From: Atkinsonella hypoxylon
Taxonomy: Eukaryota; Ascomycota; Sordariomycetes; Hypocreales; Clavicipitaceae
NCBI GenBank assembly: GCA_000729835.1
Contig: JFHB01000011.1
Coordinates: 248,001-312,000 of the forward strand
Direction: 5' to 3'
DNA length: 64,000 bases
In this document: in pieces, positions 58,701-64,000 of the stretch
Layout: each line of letters opens with the position of its first letter
Position numbering within the stretch: the first letter of the stretch is position 1
Position numbers and translations under genes: made by a program
Notes under the pieces: generated by a model
The model's input: the letters and a program-made list of their open reading frames with translations, nothing else
Told to the model about the DNA's origin: nothing
The model's database searches: none

Positions 58701-59950
58701 AGCCTTATACTCAATGGTAGCGGACATGTTCACTGATCAAGTGCAAGGTGGGGTTGAGAGGATCTGCGCTTGCAAGCTTGCAGAAGCCATGATGCTTAGC
58801 CTTCGAGGTCACATTGACAGTTGTGTTGAGGGCTTCATCAACATGGCGATGGGTGTCCTTTCCGCACAGGAGGTCAAGATCAAGAGCTACAAGATCCATT
58901 TGATGGAGATGGTGATCAACTCGATTCACTACAACCCGATATTGACCCTACAGGTGCTCGAGAACAAGGGTTGGACCAATCGGTTCTTCAGCCTGTGGTT
59001 CGGTAGCATGACTTCGTTTACCCGCGTGCACGATAAGAAACTTTGTATTGCCGCCATTTCCGCGCTGCTCAGCATCAACCACGAGCAGGTACCTGCAAGT
59101 GTCTCTGTGGGGTGGCCGCGACTGCTCCAAGGCATCACTGAACTTTTCCGGACCCTACCCAACGCCATGAAGAGTGAGTTTTTTTTTTTTTTTTTTTTCC
59201 TTTTTCCCTTCTTATCCTTTGGTCGGGTTGGAGAAGGAGGGGAGGGATTGGAGACTATTCACCCATACCTGAGAATAATCAAGCTAACTGAACTGTTCTC
59301 CAATCAAGATCGCGAGGAGGCCTTGAGGGACGATTTCCACCTTGATACCTCTTACGACTACGGAGACGACGATGAATGGGACGACAATGAAGCAAACTGG
59401 AATGTTGATGAGGAAGAAGCCAATGAGGAAGAGGGGCTTGAGTCGAAGGACGAAAGCAAAGCATATTTAGAGTTCTTAAATGAGGAGGTCTGTACGATTC
59501 CATAAACGAGGACGAGAGAATAAGAGGCTGTGGAAATGGACATGCTGACGGTCGTCAAATAGGCTCAGAAGTATAGCCGGGCAATTGAGGACGTTGACGA
59601 CGACGAGCTGGGAGAGGACAGTGTCTTGTTGGAGTCTCCACTTGACAAGATTGAACCTTATTCGCTGTTCAAGAATACTCTTTTGAGTAAGTGTCTTCTG
59701 GAGAAGGCTGAACGGTTTTGCTTGATGAAAGACCAAGTCTGCTGACACGAGGCTCTCAGAAATGCAACAAGAGCAACCCCAGTTTTATTCCAGCCTTGTT
59801 GGTCACTTATCAGCTGAGGAGCAGAATATGATACAGACGATCATGGTCAAGGCTGATGAGGTTGCTGTCCAACAAGTCCAACAAGCTCGACAGGAGCTAC
59901 TGGCTCATCAGCAAGCACAAGCAGCGGCTGGCATTGCACCGCCAAGCTAG
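55756..59950 (+). CDS. SXM1: importin-7/8-like karyopherin (Sxm1/Nmd5 family)
   Basis: Nine exons: 55756-55845, 56198-56276, 56373-56839, 56950-57134, 57228-58411, 58496-59173, 59309-59487, 59563-59686, 59760-59950. All joins keep frame and give 1058 residues. The importin-beta N-terminal domain spans about 24-100 (QLKQIEEQPGFVDALF, ASVIYIKHRVNRAW). HEAT repeats fill the rest, with LNRLFIRHGNPAS at about 265-280 and CDFPSRWPRF at about 150. An acidic segment (DYGDDDEWDDNE...) lies near 910-950. The family imports ribosomal proteins, Lhp1 and other cargo into the nucleus with Ran. Intron 1 is long for this genome (352 nt), intron 4 carries seven GCTAAT units, and intron 6 begins with a long T-run. 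Sxm1 versus Nmd5 cannot be told apart by eye. Confidence 0.92.
57175..57216 (+). repeat. GCTAAT microsatellite inside an importin intron
   Basis: Seven perfect copies of GCTAAT, 11 bases upstream of the acceptor at 57227. Each unit contains a CTAAT sequence close to the fungal branch-site consensus CTAAC. Confidence 0.97.
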
Positions 59951-60894
59951 GGCAAGACGTTGATGCAACAGTCCTTGGCGCTTTAGTTTCGGTTTTGTTG
60001 ATACTCTCTGTGTTCACCGCTCGGGTTGGAGCTGGACGAGACTATGGAGAGCATTCATTTGTTTGAAGGAGCATGATGACACGAAGCTGATTCCCAGTGG
60101 AGCAGAGGCCTATCGCCAGAGGATACACAATGAGCAGCAAGGCATCATCTGACTAAGGCCGGGTTCTGCGGCTCTGCGGCTCTGCAATTCTGTTAGCAGG
60201 TGAATGGAAGCTGTCTTGTCGTGGTCGTGGTAGGAAACCAAATAGGAAACCAAGTAGGAAGACAATGTCAGGATACGGTGCAAGAGGAATCCAGTGTGGG
60301 AGAGAGAGAGGCCAGTGCCGAGCAAATCGGACATGTTATCTGTGGCTAGTGTTTTCCAAGATAGAATCGCATTCTAGACCCAGAGAGGACAGCGAAAGAC
60401 ATGTGGATCTGCGTGATGGTGATGGGTGATGGTGATGGTGATGGTGATGGGTGGTGCGAGAGGGATTGAGAAAGATGCAGCGGTGTAGACAGACATACAA
60501 GATACTGCAATAGGCAATCCATTTGAACCGAGTCAACGTATGTATGCCATGGAGGAAGACGTACTGAAGACAGGCGTTCTTCTGTCGGACAAGTAACTAC
60601 CCAGACCCCAGATCCCAAACCGAGCTGCATCAAGACGGTCGATCCGGCGAGCGCCGTGTGCCGCACCGCCCCACCTGCCCCCCTTCCCCCTCCCCCCCCT
60701 TCCCCCCTCCCCCCTCTTGCCCCCCCCCCCCACCTCGGTTGACCTCGCGCCTCCGCACGTCCCCACGGTCAACGAAGACAAGAACACCAAGCAAGACCGT
60801 CCACCACGCCATTCTGTCCACAACGGTTCTTTCTTGACCGCGCAGTCTTTGATCCACGTTCGTTCCGCCCGTTGGTTTAGTCATCGCCTGTAGA
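59951..60894. other. intergenic, importin gene to ISN1
   Basis: No gene is seen. GGTGAT repeats lie at about 60415-60450 and a C-rich CCCCCTTCC-type tract at 60665-60735. The region includes the ISN1 promoter. Confidence 0.5.
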
Positions 60895-62744
60895 ATGACC
60901 ACCCGGTATCGCGTCGAGTGTATGCAAGATCCTAGAACGCCATTTGATGGAGCTGATTTGATTTTGATTTTTGGGTGATTTTAGATGCGCTCAAGACTCA
61001 TCGACGAGATCAGTTTATCGGTATGTTTTTTTGGGCCCTGGACCGGGCGTCACTTTGCGGTGCTGGGCTGATTTGGTGCAGAATGGATCAAGGGCTTGCT
61101 TGCTGTGCCGTTTGTGCTGTATTCGCAGCCTGCGGGGGTTTGGGGCGACGATGCGAGCGTTGCGAGGATGGCTGGGGAGGCGCGTAGGCGGTATGCGGAG
61201 ATTATGCGTGATGTTGAGGGGATGATTGATGATCATAGTAGGTTGCTTTGGCATTTGGTTTTTGTGGTTTTTGTGGTTTTGTGGGTTTGACTGAGGTATT
61301 GCTGTTTTTCTATCTTGTTTCTTGCGTTTGCTCTGTGGTTTTTGACTGATTTGTTGCTCCTTTCTATCTTGTTTCTTGCGTTTGCTCTTCCATCATTTCA
61401 CCTTGTCCCACGCAAATCAAGTCCACAGCATCAGCAGCATCAGAGCTAACATTCACTCCACTCACTCACTCACTCACTCATAGTCCTGCGTCAAAAGCAG
61501 CATCTATCCAAAATACAAGCTCTAGATGGCACTACAGCCGAATCCTTGGCTCCGATGCCCTCGAAACTAAGCATGCTGGTTCCAACAGCAGGTCCCTTCT
61601 TCACGAGGTTACCCCTGGAAGCAGCCTTCAAGTACCAAGATGGGAAACGGTACATTTCCTCGCGGCGCTACGTAGCGCCCTCCTTCAACGACGTGCGTCT
61701 GATCCTCAACTCTGCTCAGACGATGGCTATGACGGCGGGAGCGCTGCAGCTGGCGACGTTTGACGGTGATGTGACGCTGTATGATGACGGGGAGAGCCTG
61801 GAGCCGTCCAGCCCTGTGATTCCCCGATTACTCGGTAAAGTCCACGCTGTCCCTTTGCAGAAACAAACCGATTGCTGTACTACGGCAGCAAAAGCAAGCC
61901 ATGATTCATTCATTCTAACACGGGGAGGGGAGCACCCTTGTGTGTTCCATCCAAAACAGACCTCCTACGCAGGGACATCAAGATTGGCATCGTCACGGCA
62001 GCAGGCTACACCACGGCAGACAAATACTACGACCGACTGCACGGCCTCCTCGACGCCATCGCATGCTCGTCCCTAGACGACTCGCGCAAGCACAACCTCG
62101 TCATCATGGGCGGCGAAGCAAACTACCTCTTCCAGTACGACGCTCGCTCTCCGCACCGCCTGGCCCCCGTCCCACGACACGAATGGCTCACGCCGGAAAT
62201 GGCGTCGTGGTCCGAGCCCGACATCGCCGCGCTCCTCGACGTAGCCGAGTCAGCGCTCGGCGACTGCGTGCGCACAATGAACCTCCCCGCGAGCGTCGTG
62301 CGCAAGGACCGCGCCGTGGGCATCGTCCCCTCGGAGCCGCACATCCGCATCGCGCGCGAGAGCCTCGAGGAGACGGTCCTGGTGGTGCAGCGCGTCCTGG
62401 AGCTGAGCCACGTCGGGTCGCGCGCCCAGCCGGGCGGCGGACGGCGCAGGGGGATTCCCTTTTGCGCCTTCAACGGCGGCCGGGATGTCTTTGTCGACAT
62501 TGGCGACAAGAGCTGGGGCGTCACGGTGTGTCAGCTTTGGTTCGGGCGTGGCGCCGCCGGGGCTGCCATCGGGGGCGAGAACACTTTGCATGTTGGCGAT
62601 CAGTTTCTGAGCGCGGGGTCGAATGACTTTATGGCACGGAGCGTGGGCACGACGGCGTGGATCGCGAGTCCGGCTGAGACGGTGGAGTTGCTGGATGAGG
62701 TGGCCGAGTTGATGCGGTTGGGGGGGAAAACCCATGAACCATGA
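60895..62744 (+). CDS. ISN1: IMP-specific 5'-nucleotidase
   Basis: Five exons, 60895-60919, 60985-61020, 61082-61237, 61484-61834 and 61960-62744, give 450 residues, matching the length of yeast Isn1. The first two exons are very short (25 and 36 nt) but rebuild the conserved start RYRVEYALKTHRRDQFIEW, then IKGLLAVPFVLYSQP. The HAD-type DGDVTLYDDG motif lies at about 166-175, with nucleophile-type Asp residues. Other family blocks are GYTTADKYYDRLHGLL, NLVIMGGEANYLF, FVDIGDKSWGV and GENTLHVGDQFLSAGSND. The enzyme converts IMP to inosine in the cytosol as part of purine salvage and overflow. Exon 5 is strongly GC-rich, with high third-position GC. No defect is seen. Confidence 0.94.
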
Positions 62745-63864
62745 CTGATGGGGGGTTTTTGCAAAAATTATTTTTTTGGGGGGCATTTTTCTCGCATTAA
62801 TTCATCTGCTGTTGCAACCCACGAGTCGACTGGCCTTTTTTTTTTTTTTTTTTCCTTTTTTTAAAAAAAAAGGTAACACGCCCATACCAGACGCCACCCG
62901 GCACGCCACCGCCGAGCAAACATGAATCGAAAAAAAGCCTGCACTGGCGTTAGCGATAAAAGCCATGCCGAGTTGCCGTAGCGTACAAGACCCAACGAAT
63001 TTACCCCTTCCCCCCGGTCGGAGCAATTCGAGTCCAACGGCCGCCCGTCCGTCTTAGCCGGGCCCGCTTGCGTCATGCAAGACGTGCATCAACCTTTTTC
63101 CCCTGCACCTTGTCTGCTTGTTGGTTTCTGTATTCCGGTACGCACATGGATGGTATTTTTTTTTTTTTTCCTCGGAGCCAGCTCGGCATCTTGAAGGGGC
63201 TGCCCGACCGACCCACTTACGTCATGGCCTGCAAGACAAACTTGGGGTCTGTCATGTTTATTACGGAGGTATAGGACACGTGTGAAATGGCAAATGACAG
63301 CCACATGGCATTGTGCATTGTTCCACTTCCGACAGGATCAATCATTGTTAGGTTAGGCATTGACCTGAACCAGCCAGTGCGCCTCGTCTTGCGTCATACG
63401 GCGGACCCATTTGCCTTTCAAATGTAATTAATATACATACGGAATACATACATTTACAGACACGGTCAACAGAACAAAGAAACGTGACGAGTCAACAACA
63501 CCGACGACCCGCCATGCACCACGCGAAAGAACAACCAGACACTTCGAGGGAAACACGTAGACGGCTGGCCAGTGCGTGGCTATAGCCTGAATTAAGTTAA
63601 GTACCTTACCCACCGACCCAAGACCTAAGATCTTTTTTTTTTAGTACCGCCTCACCTGCCAGGACGCCCCTATTGGTGCTATACACGAACCGCCACCGCC
63701 ACCCCTTGAATCGCCTGCTTCCGTCAAATGAGCCTGCACTACTCCCTCCATGCTCGCTCCCTTGACACACTTCAAAAGACTCGCCATCTAGTCATTACCG
63801 GCCTCCACAGAAAAGGAAGTAAACAGGAATAGAGACCAAAGGTAAAGAACAAATAAACAAATCA
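62745..63864. other. intergenic 3' region
   Basis: G-run, T-runs and A-runs near 62752-62872, and another T-run near 63157-63169. Convergent with the gene at the right edge, if real. No other gene is seen. Confidence 0.45.
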
Positions 63865-64000
63865 TTACCAGAAGACGCCGCCATCGCCCAAGCACGATTG
63901 CTCGTGATCCTGTTGCCACACGAAATCATACCAAAACGCCGTGTCCTGGTCAATTGAACCGTTCCTCTTCCTTGACGCCCCAGAGCAAGCCGTGTTTCTA
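63865..64000 (-). CDS. 3' end of an unidentified minus-strand gene, cut by the window edge
   Basis: The minus strand reads open from the window edge to a TAA at 63865-63867. The last 45 codons have protein-like texture rich in Trp, Asp and Gln (DTAFWYDFVWQQDHEQ... GGVFW at the end). A second frame is also open across this short distance, so chance cannot be excluded. I do not recognise the family. Confidence 0.35.
   Translation of the reverse strand, partial: RNTACSGASRKRNGSIDQDTAFWYDFVWQQDHEQSCLGDGGVFW

Noticed and set aside
22239..62744. A biosynthetic or defence gene cluster
   Set aside because: Neighbouring genes serve unrelated housekeeping roles on alternating strands; no backbone enzyme, toxin or NLR-type gene is present.

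Overview
The window is nuclear DNA of a filamentous ascomycete, most likely a sordariomycete of the order Hypocreales. Genes are split by short GT-AG introns with CT(A/G)AC branch sites. Proteins typical of Pezizomycotina are present: an RfeG-type factor, an AzgA purine permease, a cAMP-receptor-like GPCR and a DUF3455 secreted protein. Intergenic DNA is rich in short minisatellites and in the dispersed motif GTACGGAGTAC, which I associate with clavicipitaceous and related fungi (impression from memory). There are no operons; neighbours sit as divergent, convergent or tandem pairs. Exon joins below were set by hand and all keep the reading frame.

Layout. 0-7 kb: VPS3/TRAP1-like endosomal tethering subunit (-) and a CASP/Coy1 golgin (+) sharing a 0.67 kb promoter. 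8-12.5 kb: secreted DUF3455 protein, then ribosomal protein uL22/RPL17 (-) and fibrillarin/NOP1 (+) divergent from one promoter with ribosome-regulon-like motifs. 13-15 kb: two nearly identical tRNA-Cys(GCA) genes in inverted orientation flanking decayed coding sequence. 17.7-25.4 kb: a CPR-like flavoprotein without an FMN domain, mitochondrial phosphatidylserine decarboxylase (-), and a HERP/Usa1-like ubiquitin-domain ER protein. 26-29.9 kb: UCH37-type deubiquitinase and AzgA-like purine transporter (convergent). 32-34 kb: methyltransferase-like protein. 36.5-38.1 kb: GPCR. 38-44.4 kb: gene-poor stretch with an AT-rich, TE-like island. 44.5-46.5 kb: DNA polymerase eta. 50.5-51.9 kb: RfeG-like protein. 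55.8-60 kb: importin-7/Sxm1-like karyopherin. 60.9-62.7 kb: IMP-specific 5'-nucleotidase ISN1. The last 136 bases probably hold the 3' end of a minus-strand gene leaving the window.

Most genes are housekeeping: membrane traffic, ribosome production, phospholipid synthesis, ER-associated degradation, purine uptake and turnover (AzgA, ISN1), nuclear import and translesion synthesis. I found no biosynthetic cluster, CRISPR array, intact transposon or clearly new multi-gene system. The least explained items are the FMN-less reductase with its Cys-rich motif, the methyltransferase-like protein lacking an obvious SAM glycine loop, the palindromic repeats in the AT-rich island, and the decayed gene between the tRNA-Cys copies.
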